Assembly: GCA_900074885.1 (NCBI GenBank)
Contig: FJUW01000006.1
Location: 248,001 to 312,000, forward strand
DNA from: Rhynchosporium graminicola
Lineage: Eukaryota; Ascomycota; Leotiomycetes; Helotiales; Ploettnerulaceae
DNA length: 64,000 nucleotides
Reading direction: 5' to 3'
A program made the translations under genes and the position numbers. The notes beneath the pieces are model-generated. The model ran no database searches, had not been told where the DNA came from, and saw only the letters and a list, made by a program, of their open reading frames with translations. Shown here one piece after another: positions 9,924 through 20,630 of this stretch; the stretch's first letter is position 1; every line of letters starts with the position of its first letter.

Positions 9924-11766
9924 ATGAAGCTTCCAATCGCCACAGCTGCCATTCTGGTAGTCGTATCCTATGTCATCTTTTTAGTCCTCTCTAGCTTCCT
10001 GACTTCACGCCGCCACGCGCGCATAGCCCAAGAACTCAAGTGTGAAGAACCACCTATTCAAAAGAACAGATATCCTCTGGGAATCGATCAGATCATCAGA
10101 GCATTTGCAGCTGACAAGGCGAAACAATTTCCGGTCGACCTCATCAAGCGTACGGTGGATGTTGGAGCAATCACTTACAGCTACTCCGTTCTTGGAACCA
10201 AATTCTATTTTACTGCCGATGAAAAGAATGTACAAGCTATTCTGGCAACTCAATTCAGCGATTTCGATCTTGGTCCACTAAGAAGAGGGAACTTTTGGCC
10301 GCTACTTGGGAATGGCATTTTTACGGAAGATGGCGCTGGCTGTAAGTCATCATCCAAAGCTTCTTCTCTGAACATTCTCCACGCAACCAAGCTATCCTTC
10401 CCACGGGTTACCTTGGTGTCCTTTCCTGGCATCTTTGTCTTCAAAATGTTGCTTCGATGACTGACCGTTACCAGGGGAGCATTCAAGGGCGATGATGCGT
10501 CCTCAATTTGCCCGGGAGCAAATATCAGATCTGGTAATGACCGAAAGACATGTACAGAACATGATGAGGGCTATCGAAGTTAATATGCATGCCAACGGAT
10601 CGACAGACTGCGTTGACTTGCAGGTCCTATTTTTTCGCCTCACCCTAGACTCCGCTACAGAGTTTCTGTTCGGCGAATCCGTTGATTCACAAGTGCGACT
10701 TTTACCCAGCCACCAAGACGGATCCCAAAATTCATCTGGTGCCTCTGCCGGAGACTTCGCAACTTCATTCGATAGAGGGCAGACGGCTTTGGCTACGCGC
10801 GCCCGCTTTGGAGAGATGTATTATCTCAGTAATCCAAAACGATTTCAGGATGACTGCAAAGCTTGTCACGAATTCATTGACCACTTCGTTCGCCTCGCGC
10901 TATCTAAGGATATTCGTGATAAGGAAAAGCAACGGGAACGCGGATCCAAGGACAAGTACGTGTTCTTGGAAGCATTGGCAACTCAGACACAGGATCCGAT
11001 CGAACTGCGCTCTCAGCTTCTGAATATCCTCCTCGCAGGTCGAGACACGACGGCATCTCTGCTCGGGTGGTTGTTCCTAAGCCTCGCCCGCGATCCAGCA
11101 CGGTACGCGAAGCTCAGGAACATCATTATTGAAGAGTTCGGAACGTACAACAACCCCAAAGATATCACTTTTACGAGGATGAAGGGATGTCAGTACCTGC
11201 AACATTGTAATAACGAGGCCCTCCGTCTTTACCCGGTGGTTCCCATAAATGGAAGATTTGCCAACAAGGATACAACACTCCCATACGGAGGTGGTAAAGA
11301 CGGGAAATCCAAGATTTTCATTCCCAAAGGATCAACGGTGGATTATTCTGTCCATGTGATGCAGCATAGAAAGGATTTATGGGGTGAGGATGCCGAGGAG
11401 TTCAAGCCAGAGAGATGGGCAAACAGAAGGCCGGGTTGGGACTTTCTCCCGGTAAGTGACTCTATCTCTTTATACTGGGTTCTGGCACGTTGGGTCGTGC
11501 TTTGAAGAGATCTTGGAGCAGGAGCAAATTCCTGATTTGTTCACTTACACCAGACATCGTGACTGACGTGTGAACAGTTCAACGGTGGTCCCCGAATCTG
11601 TATTGGGCAGCAATTTGCTTTAACTGAAAGCTCATATGTGACAGTACGCCTGCTGCAACGTTTTGACAAGCTCGAAAATCTAGATACAGATCCTATCATA
11701 CGACACAACTTGTCTCTGACCAATTGTAGTGGGAATGGCGTTAGAGTGCGAATCCATGCAGTTTGA
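9924..11766 (+). CDS. Cytochrome P450 monooxygenase, microsomal (CYP52-like)
   Basis: A heme-thiolate monooxygenase anchored in the ER membrane. Three exons: 9924-10341, 10475-11451 and 11578-11766, giving 527 aa, normal full length. An N-terminal membrane anchor ([20 protein letters not shown]) is followed by all diagnostic motifs: I-helix [10 protein letters not shown], ExxR in [12 protein letters not shown] in EFKPERW, and the heme loop [14 protein letters not shown] with the cysteine ligand C473. The general layout and the heme loop resemble the CYP52 group, which hydroxylates alkanes or fatty acids, but family assignment by eye is tentative and the substrate is unknown. Introns have GTAAGT donors. 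The gene stands alone, with no secondary-metabolism genes next to it. The upstream TATA box and CCGGCCGG pair suggest inducible expression. Confidence 0.95.
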
Positions 11767-12168
11767 GGCACAGGATGATGTATGAATTGTGGAAGCCTGT
11801 CTTTACACTGGGGGCGTTTCTAAATAAAAACCTTTCTTGAGCCTTATTCAGCACAGGGCAAGGCACATCCCCAGAGTTCGATTATTGTCTCTGCCTGCAA
11901 AGGATAAATCTCAAAATATCATGCTCATGGCGTCAACATTGGGCAATGCCATTGCTTGTTCTCGCGACAATCATGAAAGTTTACAAAACTTTTTCTCAAC
12001 TCGAGTGCTACTTTCGGAACTTAATTGGGACGTTACTATTCAGTTAAACTTCGATGTTGTATTAACCTTATCTGGCCATCGACATCGTTGCGTTAGGACG
12101 TACCCTATCCGATGGACCGCATCCCTAGCTGACGACGGCTCTTCAACTGCAACAAATTCAGATGATCT
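11767..12168. other. Intergenic between P450 and relic gene
   Basis: The 3' region of the P450 gene. The open frame at 11837-12253 overlaps it, but has no recognisable domain and shares no frame with the relic gene. Confidence 0.5.
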
Positions 12169-13208
12169 ATGTATCACTTTGTTGCAGGGCACTATCACAC
12201 GCTTGGCTTACCATCTTACCCCTTCTCATCTATCTTTTTGGCTCGCCCCTTGAGTTTCCCAGCTCCTGACAGTCGGAGCAAAATACCTCAATCAGTCCGC
12301 AGTAAGCGAGTTGGCACCTCGTCACGAGACGGGACGTCGTCTCAATCAACACCTCTGGATATCCAATCTATACTTCATCTGCCCGAAGATGCAGTCTGGG
12401 GGCTCAGGCACAAACTCCATTCACTTTTTCTCACGCTCCAAAAGTACACCTTAAATCCATACTCAACTGGTGATGTCTCGCCAGCCACTCCAGCTATACC
12501 AGCTGACCACTCAGCTCCTAGGCGGCTGTTTTTCTCGCCTCTCCTACGACTTCCCATTGAGGTCAAACACCTGATATACTCACATCTTCTACCTCCTACT
12601 TGCGAGCCCCCAGTTCGAGCACCGCATCCAAGGCAACTGCAAACACATATCCTCCTCAACCAGCCAATACTCACCATTCCACTAAGTCTCAACCATCAAA
12701 TCCAGTCCGAGGCCATTCCTCTCTTATACGGCTCCTCTCCTCAGATCATCCACATGAAAGTGGACTCCAACCTCTGGGCTCACAAAACTCAGCGAGGAGA
12801 TATCGTTCTCCTTACAGAAAATCACCTCCGCCATCAGACATGTAAATCTTTCCATTCACTTAGCAGCCGAGAAGAGCAACTCTCAACCTGGGGAAGTAGA
12901 GGCTGAGGCACGGGTATCCGAGGTTCAGAAGGGTCTTGTGGAAGTCCGGAAGTGGTTATCTGGGGCCGGCCTTCAGACTTTGGATATAAGTTGGCAAGAG
13001 CCCCCTCAGACATATCGATGGGAACAGAAGAAAACATATTGGACGGTGTGAGGCCACTAAGGCCGCGGAGAGTGGATTTCGGGAGATTAACTTGGGATTG
13101 AGCTGGAATAAAGACAAGAAATATAGATTTAAAGTTGCATATTTGAAAGAACTTGAGCGAGGGCATCAATTTAGGTGCAACTCACAACATAAGAAGATAC
13201 GGGAGTAG
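12169..13208 (+). pseudogene. Frameshifted fungal F-box-like (2EXR-type) gene relic
   Basis: The open frame 12169-12906 contains FFSPLLRLPIEVKHLIYSHL, the opening motif of the large fungal F-box-like/2EXR hypothetical protein families. After about 12785 the protein-like sequence leaves this frame. A second frame (about 12785-13050) reads EEISFSLQKITSAIRHVNLS and VEVRKWLSGAGLQTLDISWQ, then stops. A third piece returns to the first frame (ILDGVRPLRPRRV, about 13036-13080), and a fourth uses the remaining frame (EINLGLSWNKDKKYRFKVAY) to a stop at 13206. No GT..AG introns explain the jumps. This fits a decayed gene with at least three frame changes. Sequencing indels are the alternative. Function unknown. 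Confidence 0.6.
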
Positions 13209-13346
13209 AAACAGGAGTAGACAATTCTGATTTGTTTTTAGTATTTTGGTAAAGCCTGAATGATATCAGAGGAGGAAATCTGTACAGAACACTGTCCAAC
13301 GCCGCGCTATGGTTTTGATACATCGATCCGCAAGAGTACTGCCACT

Positions 13347-16300
13347 TTAGAATTGCAGAAGCTTCTGCTTGCTTGCTGTGTCTGTTCGTTGAGTAGAGAA
13401 CGAACAGAACTTGTCCTTGATCGCTACCACCTCATAAGTTCCTTCCTGCGAGGCTCGGATCGACATGCTGTGCTCCTCGGACGTCTCATGCCTGGTCTCC
13501 AGAATTTGAGATCGTTGTCCCTTCCGAGCATTGGTACTTCGAGTGTACGTAAACTCAAACGGTGGGGTGCCCCAAAATTCAAATAATATCTCCGCCTCTC
13601 CACCCTCGTGTATATCCACCTCTACTTGTCTTCCTTTGCTGATTTTCACGCTTGGCATTGGATGAATTATCTTCTCGATTTTGGTACTGGCCTTGCAGTC
13701 ACTTGCCCTGTCTTTGACAGCAGTGATCGTGAAGTTGCCAGGAGCTTCCGCAATACGTCTGAAGGTCGTGCTCTGGGATTTCGCCACTCTCGATTTACCT
13801 TCAAAAGTGTGCCAGATCTCAAAAGGCGCAGTACCAGACAAGGTGTACGAAATTCTATCACCGACACAGTAGTCCTTGCGCTGATCTAGAGAATGGATTA
13901 CTGGGACGTCGTAGACTTGAACCTGCACATGCGGTGCTCCATATTCAGTCTTTTGTTGGCACCCATGCGCATCACGGACCTTTCGCACGCTGACTTGATG
14001 AATTCCAAGAGACAGTAGGTTGTGCGGAATCTTGAAATCATATTGGTTCGAATCGATATTTGGAAGTTTGACTGTCTCTGGTCGAGAGCTGCCCTGGTGC
14101 TTGACGTCAACCTCCAGACTGAAAGGTGGAACACCTTCTAGCTTAATAGGAATGACCTCGTTGCCATCCAATTCCTCTTTGCAGTACTTGTAGGATTGGC
14201 CTGGCTTAACAAAATGTGCAGCAGGCTTTCGGTTGACCTTTTGCTCGAGGATCACGGGCGTGTATGTCTTGGCCTCGTGATCGTACAGAGCATCAGACAA
14301 TTCCGAGAACCTGTACTCGTAGCTTCCAGCTTTGCTCGTATCCATCGAAATGGTCGCGGACCCGAGGGCGGCTTCAAACTCTTTGTTGATAATAGAACCG
14401 GAGCCATGGACTGCTTTATGTCGGACTTGGTACTTAACATTGTACGGGGCCGAGCCTGCTGATGTGTCAGTATAACGGCTCATATCATAGTTCGAAAAGG
14501 ACATACCAATGAGATTGACCTCGACTGTATCAACGTCGCCCTCACAGACCTCGCGCTTCACATATTTATTGCCGTCAGGGATGAGAACAGCAGAGTCCGC
14601 AATTTTGATCTTAGGCCGAGGGAACCATTCAACCTCGAACTTTGACGCCGCTGGATCCACGGTTCCAGGGCATTGGTCATCAGATACTTCCAGAATCTCG
14701 TAGGTACCCCGCTGGCTCACTTTGATCACATCATTGGTGAGCCGAACCCTGTGTTCAAGTATCTTTCCGGATGGATCGTCATTATTACGATACTTGAGGG
14801 ACCAAGGAGCTCGACCAGTAAGACGTAGAGGTAAAGCAACCTGCTTACCCTCAATCTCGACGGTCTTGTGCTTGCCTTCCAAATGTCCAAATGATACTTT
14901 TGGCCGTTGCCGTCTCACAGTAAACCTAACCTCGCTGTTCAAGAAAATCTTGCAACCAGTCTTGTCTTGTACACTTGTAAGCGCCAGTAGATATTCTCCG
15001 CCTTTAGACAACGGATCGGTCCTGATGTTGAACACATCCGTCTCGATGTTCGTTTCCCTGGTCTTTTTCCTCTTACCGTCGTGGACAAGCTCATACTCTA
15101 GAGTAAAGGGTTTCTCGCCAGAGAATTCGACATTCAGCTCTACAGGCTCTTCAATACATGCATCAATGGATCCGGACGGACGCCGCAAAGAAGCTGCCGC
15201 TGGAGGTTTCACATCTTGTTCCAGTACCATGCTGTCCCCGCTCAACTGATGACCTTTGTAAACCGAATCATCGACGGTTGTGAATATGTACTTGTAGTGA
15301 CCGGCATCCTTCGGCTTGAGCTCTATCTGCTTGCGCAGGCCATCGACATTGACCGTTTTAACTTTTGTGCCACTCTTTGTGATCTCTTCGTATCTCACAA
15401 TAAATGGTGGTGAGCCAATGAGGTCCAGGTCAACAAGTAAGCCGATCGAGTTCCCAGCGCACTTATCGTTGATGTTTTCAGCACTGAGAGACAATTCGGG
15501 CTCGGGTGGGTTGAGTAACAGGCACGAGGCGGGCTCTCTGACCTCTCCCTCGCAAAACTTACTCTTCACTCTGGTAATAGTGTAAAGACCAGGTTGTCGA
15601 ATGATTGGTCTGCTGTTAGCTGTTTTTGCGAAGAAATCTTCCAACACAACTTCGTCGCCATGATCTCCGCTCTTTGTTAAGGAGGTCAAAGGGGAGAACT
15701 TCCATGTAAGGGTATGGGACGTGTCATCGGGAGTTCGACCAGGAGATGAGTATTTCACAGGCAGTGCCATTGACTTCCCGTTCGCTGCCATCAATGGATT
15801 GCGAGAATCGCAACCTTCTAGCTTCAACAGCGGGCGCTCGTGCACTTTGAATGCCTGCTCAAGATGCACACCTTTAGGATAGATATGGTCGACGTCTTCA
15901 GCTTCAGACGAGAAGTTGGCCACATTTCCTGTAGCATCGTGGATCTCATCAATCGAGTAGAGCCACAGACCACCTGGCATCATCGACTCATTCAGAGGTA
16001 CCGTAATACGATGGGAACGCGCCCACGTGACGTCCGGAGAGCCAGCCTTGACCAGGGTTCCTGTACCTGCGTAGCCGAGAAGGGGTGAGACGAAATTTTC
16101 CGGTTGAATGCTTTGGAAGTGGTGTTTGCTTTGGTCGCTGTTAACAGTGCGGCTATAAACGATCTTTAGTGGCGGAGTGCCCTCGATTTCCATAGTCAGA
16201 TCAGAAAGGTCGCCAAGACACCGGTCACCTCCAGTCGATCTTACGACAGCTTTGGGGCAGGCCACAACGAGTGTATCAGACATTCTGCGCTGGACTTCCA

Positions 16301-17268
16301 ATTTTGTATTATCCATGACTTTCTGAAGTCTGTAAAGGCCGGGTTTCCTGGCGAGGTAGTTGATGGTTAAGATCGAGTCCTTGTCACTCTTCTGAACATT
16401 ATTTACTTCCTTGTGTGACAGCATGATTGTCTCGTTTAGATTTGTATCAAAATCTATCCTCAGCAACTCAACGGACTTTGGTTTGGTCTGGTTGAAGTAG
16501 AGCGGTATGCTGGCCACAGGACGAGCATTGTCGATACAGAACGAGAACTGGTCCGGATTCATAGTAACAGATCTAGTATAACTATCAGCTCCGTCTGACG
16601 CAAATATTGACACGACATACCCTTCTGGCAGCACGTTAATGATCTGCTTGCCCATTATCAGGGATGAATTGTGCAGAATATTGCTGGGCCGGACATTGTG
16701 CTCTGAAACAGATATTTCGCTGTCGAAGAACGTTTTAGCCGCAGCCATAAGCCAGCCTTCAATCGGTAACTGCTGCAAAGTCAGCAGAGAACGGAGATTT
16801 ACTGGTAACAGCAGAACTCACAGGCACTCGAAACATTAGCATAGCATTCAAAGCAGCATGCAGTATCCAAGCCATAGAAGATGTTGCCTCCGACCATTCC
16901 AGCCATGGTATCCGCATCAGCGGTACACCATATAAATATACTCCGTCTATTATGAACCACTTTATGAAGTATCCCAGTGAAGTTGTTTCCTCCTGTACAA
17001 GGGTCCACCAATCGTACACGCGCAGGGCAAAAAGTATCCCATATATGGCAAAGGCAGCCATGCGCTGGGTCGGAGCATCGATGAGGTTGACAGGAATCAC
17101 CGGGATGCTCAAAGTCGGAGCTGAGCTTTTTGTCGTAGTATCTGGGAGATTTGGGAGAGGTGACCGTACCCTCGATACATCTTGAGGAGGATCTCTAGAG
17201 TCTGGACTTTGTTGAGCTGATTTGGGCGTTGACGGGTAGGCCGACCGCATGCGAGGTGTTCCGTTCAT
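13347..17268 (-). CDS. POM152: Nucleoporin POM152 (pore membrane protein)
   Basis: A structural protein of the nuclear pore membrane ring. Three exons: 17268-16822, 16772-14507 and 14455-13347, giving 1273 aa, the usual size. A disordered N-terminus (MNGTPRMRSAYPSTPKSAQQ) is followed by hydrophobic helices at about 70-91, 100-120 and 131-147, then about 1100 residues of Ig-like repeats that lie in the perinuclear space. Repeated motifs are of the type GTPPFEFTYTR, GTAPFEIWHTF and GVPPFSLEVDV. The second intron (14506-14456) is 51 nt, in frame and stop-free, so unspliced RNA would add 17 residues. The spliced junction VNLIGSAPYNVKYQ fits the family pattern better. The start at 17268 was chosen because MNGTPR is the fungal family N-terminus. 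An in-frame ATG at 17413-17415 is probably in the 5' UTR. Confidence 0.93.
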
Positions 17269-18062
17269 GGCATAATCTTTGAGATCCCACAAAACACTCA
17301 GAGAATTGAGAGATCCGAGGACGTCGAAGGAACCGGTGTTGCGCGATCGCCTCCTGAATATTCTTCCTAGCTCTCCAGTGTTTACTTTTGCCGATGTTGG
17401 GAATATTATCCTCAAAGTACCTCTCTGTCAGGCGGTACAGGGTCTGGCCAAAGCGAGAGCGTCTTAACAGCAAAATGTATTTGCAGAGGCAAGAAAGAAC
17501 AGATGCTTTGTCCGCTTCCTGCTTTATGTGCGTGTTGTTGTTGTCGTCCCCGACTTTCGGGCGTTGAAATTTGGTTTTATGGTGGTTGCGCGTATTTGAA
17601 AAGACGCGACCGTTATCTACACCACGTGATATCACAGCTTGGAGCTTCATAGCGACCTATTGATTAAAAGGATCATATATTTCTAACTCACCCATGTACC
17701 TTAGGTTCAGTCATTTTTAGTTTCTTAGCTTGAGCTCAAAATTTCCTTTTTTAGTGTGAAATGATAACCCTTCTCGAACAGCGCAAAGCGAAAATCAACA
17801 CATCTCTCCAAACAATGAATCTCTTGGTCGCCCTGCCTGCAATACTAACGGCTACAAATTGGTATTTATAATTCTTGCTGGCTTTGCCATCTGGTCTGGT
17901 CTGTTCTTTCTCAGTTCCCCAGCCAATCTACAGGATTCTGAGCTGTTCATGTTTGTGGCTGCAGGACAGTAGACTATCTTTGTTCTCGTTCATTATTTTC
18001 CTGATTCCATCTCGAATATCGCCCTGCCCTGAAACGAAAATCCCATCTACAAAGGAGTCAAA
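17269..18062. other. Divergent promoter region, POM152 / UCHL5-like
   Basis: Head-to-head space between POM152 (-) and the UCHL5-like gene (+). It contains the leader regions of both. Open frames within 17195-17650 on the minus strand have no domain and overlap the POM152 start in another frame. Confidence 0.6.
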
Positions 18063-19948
18063 ATGAAAGACAACGTGAAGGCTCCCACCCAGCAGCAGTC
18101 CCTTGAGCCTGCTGCCTCTACTTTCGAAGAGCAAAGACAACTATCCTCCGTCTCAACCGATACCTCCGGTCCGAGCGACTGCTCTCAAGAAAAGGGCTTG
18201 AGCTCCATTTCTTCGCTCCAGGCTGCCATGCCGAATTCTAAATCTCATGAGAAATCTCCTGTCAGAAATACTTCGATTGACGCTGCACCGCCCACTCACG
18301 CAGTTGGTTCTCTAGAGATCACAACCAACGGAGGTGTCCAGTCCACTGACGGATTTTCCACCATGCCCACGAGAAGCCTTCGAAAGAGAAAAGAACCACC
18401 TATCTTCGCATCTGATCCTATCACGGAGGCTCTGAGGCCTTTGACTGATGAAGAGCGTCAGAATTGGAAGGGCTGGGTTGAGCTAGAGTCCGATCCAGTA
18501 AGTTCAATATCCGACCTTGACATTTTGCTGTCATTTTTTGTATTCCGCCGAAGCTGACAGGGAGGTCTAGGCTATCTTCAATCACATATTACGAAGATGG
18601 GGTATACAGGACGTCAAAGTTCAAGAAGTATTTGGACTGGATGATACATGCATGTCCTTTGTGTTGTAAGTAAGCTATTCAGAATGGTACCCTACCTACT
18701 GACGAAATTTCCAGGAAGCCAATCTATGGGATGATATTCCTGTTCAGGTATCATGATGATGATGCCGAGGCACACGATGATGCTCAAAAGTGCCCCAAAC
18801 ACGTCTGGTTTGCGAACCAGGTAGAAGATAATCAGGAATGCATGCCTTTCGTGACTAACTGGTTCCCAGACCACTACCAACGCCTGTGCAACTATTGCTC
18901 TCCTCAACATTGTCATGAACGTTCCTGGTCTCGACCTCGGGGAGAACCTACAAGCATTCAAAGAGACTACTCAACAGTTAAAGCCACCCTACCGTGGCAA
19001 GAGACTAGGTGACAATGCTTTCATTCGTGGCATACACAACTCTTTCGCTCGGTAAGTCAAGCACCATTTCATGTGTGTCACCACAAATGAATCTTCGCTA
19101 ACCAAAATTCTCGCAGGAGGATGGACATTCTCAACGCCGACCTTCTTCTGAAGAATGAATATGATGATTGGGTCAAAACCAATAGGAATGCTCCGAAGAA
19201 AGCTCCTGCTGTGAAGAAGAAACAGACGAAAAAGAAGTGGAAGAAGAAGAAAATGAATGATGAGCCCGGTTACCATTTCATTGCGTATGTCCCGATCCAA
19301 GGTGAAGTATGGAGACTCGATGGACTACAGCGTGAGCCTGTAAAGCTCGGTACGTACCATAATCCGTATGACCGAGACGACTGACACCAAAAAGGAGACT
19401 GTGGTAATGACTGGATCGACGTCGCAAAAGCCAATATCATGCAGCGAGCTCTCCAATACCAGGACGATGGCGTCGAGTACTCTCTCATGTCACTCTGCAA
19501 GAGCCCCACGCGACTAGCTATAGAGGGAATGGCCAGCAACCTGCATCTGATCCAAGCAGTAGAACGAGCTCTTTCCGAACTCATCCCCGATTGGAGGATC
19601 TTCATGGAAGCTGGCACAGCAACCACAATCGAGGACACTTCTACCATGTGCAAGGTCACTCGGGACTTGGTCGATCGGGCCACCCCATCCGCTTCTGAGC
19701 GCGCCAAATTAGATGCTGCAGTCAACGATCCTACAAAGCTCCAAGATCTCTATAACAAGCTAGTGAAGGAGCAGGACGGCCTCAAAAATATCTACTTACA
19801 AGAAGTTGGCATGGTCGGCCAGGAGGACGAGCAGGCCCTGAAGAAGAAGATTGACCATACTGCTACGCTCTACAGGGCTATGCAGGCGCTTGCAGAGGCC
19901 GGTGTGCTAGGAGACATTGTCAATGATGTTCAGAGAGCCGGAGGCTGA
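18063..19948 (+). CDS. Ubiquitin C-terminal hydrolase, UCHL5/UCH37-like (family C12)
   Basis: A cysteine protease that removes ubiquitin. UCH37 orthologues act on the proteasome. Six exons: 18063-18497, 18571-18665, 18715-18820, 18870-19051, 19117-19349 and 19395-19948, giving 534 aa. A Ser/Thr-rich extension of about 130 residues precedes the UCH domain (WKGWVELESDPAIFNHIL). The catalytic set is complete: oxyanion Gln in WFANQ (Q212), Cys in NACATIALLN (C218), His in GYHFIAYVP (H326) and Asp in VWRLDG (D341). A Lys-rich insert (KKKQTKKKWKKKKM, about 306-319) sits in the active-site crossover region. The C-terminus (about 440-530) is helical, as in the UCH37/BAP1 ULD region, ending DIVNDVQRAGG. 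The last intron ends with an unusual AAG acceptor. The long N-terminal and C-terminal parts fit fungal UCH37/BAP1-like proteins. Confidence 0.95.
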
Positions 19949-20630
19949 TGAGTAGACATAGCTGAGTCGCACAGTCTTACCTCATAGTGCCATGATAAGG
20001 CCGCTCGGACCACAGAGCTCAACAATAGTGGATGGGTGAGCGGTGGCCAGGCCGGTGAGCCTTAAATAGAAGGTATTTTCAAGAGGCTCCATTTACAGGG
20101 AGACAGTTTCCAGCCTGTTTTGGGAGGTAACCGCCAAGTGAGAGCGAAAAGCTTATGCTTTCTGATTTCCATCATCTGGACAATGGAAGCAGCTGTAGTG
20201 GTGGGGATCCCGACTTGATACAGTCCATTAGGACTGGACAAAATACCAAGGTTTCATAACTTTTGAAGCAACAAGCAAGGGTTAGGTAGGAGGATGAGTG
20301 GTCACTAGATCTACCAACTCTACTATATGATGATTACGAGAATTCAAGATTCATGAGGCATCAATCAGAGTGACAACAAGATGCAAGGCTCATGGGATTT
20401 ACATTGTGATTTTTGACTGGCTAGCACTTGCCACAGGCAATGCCTTCGAGTAGTCAAGCTCCTGAAGCCACACTCATGTCTACTATATAGAAGCGATAAT
20501 ATAGAACCAATAGATATCGAATACATGATCAAATTTCTTGAGCCAAGAGGTGTCTGTCTACTGCACGAGGCTGTGAAATCCTTGAAGATTCCAGGGTTTT
20601 TGTGACGGTTCTTGACTCCTGTCTCTATGC
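19949..20630. other. Intergenic, converging 3' ends
   Basis: Holds the 3' UTRs of the UCHL5-like and FBXO21-like genes. An 89-codon minus-strand open frame (20365-20634) shows no domain. Nothing else seen. Confidence 0.6.

Noticed and set aside
11837..12253. 138-codon plus-strand open frame before the relic gene
   Set aside because: Different frame from the relic, no domain, overlaps it at the 3' end.
9924..13208. Possible secondary metabolite cluster around the P450
   Set aside because: No backbone synthase, transporter or regulator gene is nearby; neighbours are a relic gene and POM152.
13667..15585. Several plus-strand open frames inside POM152
   Set aside because: Shadows of the long minus-strand POM152 exons.
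17195..17650. 151-codon minus-strand open frame at the POM152 5' end
   Set aside because: Overlaps POM152 in another frame and reads as leader sequence; no domain.
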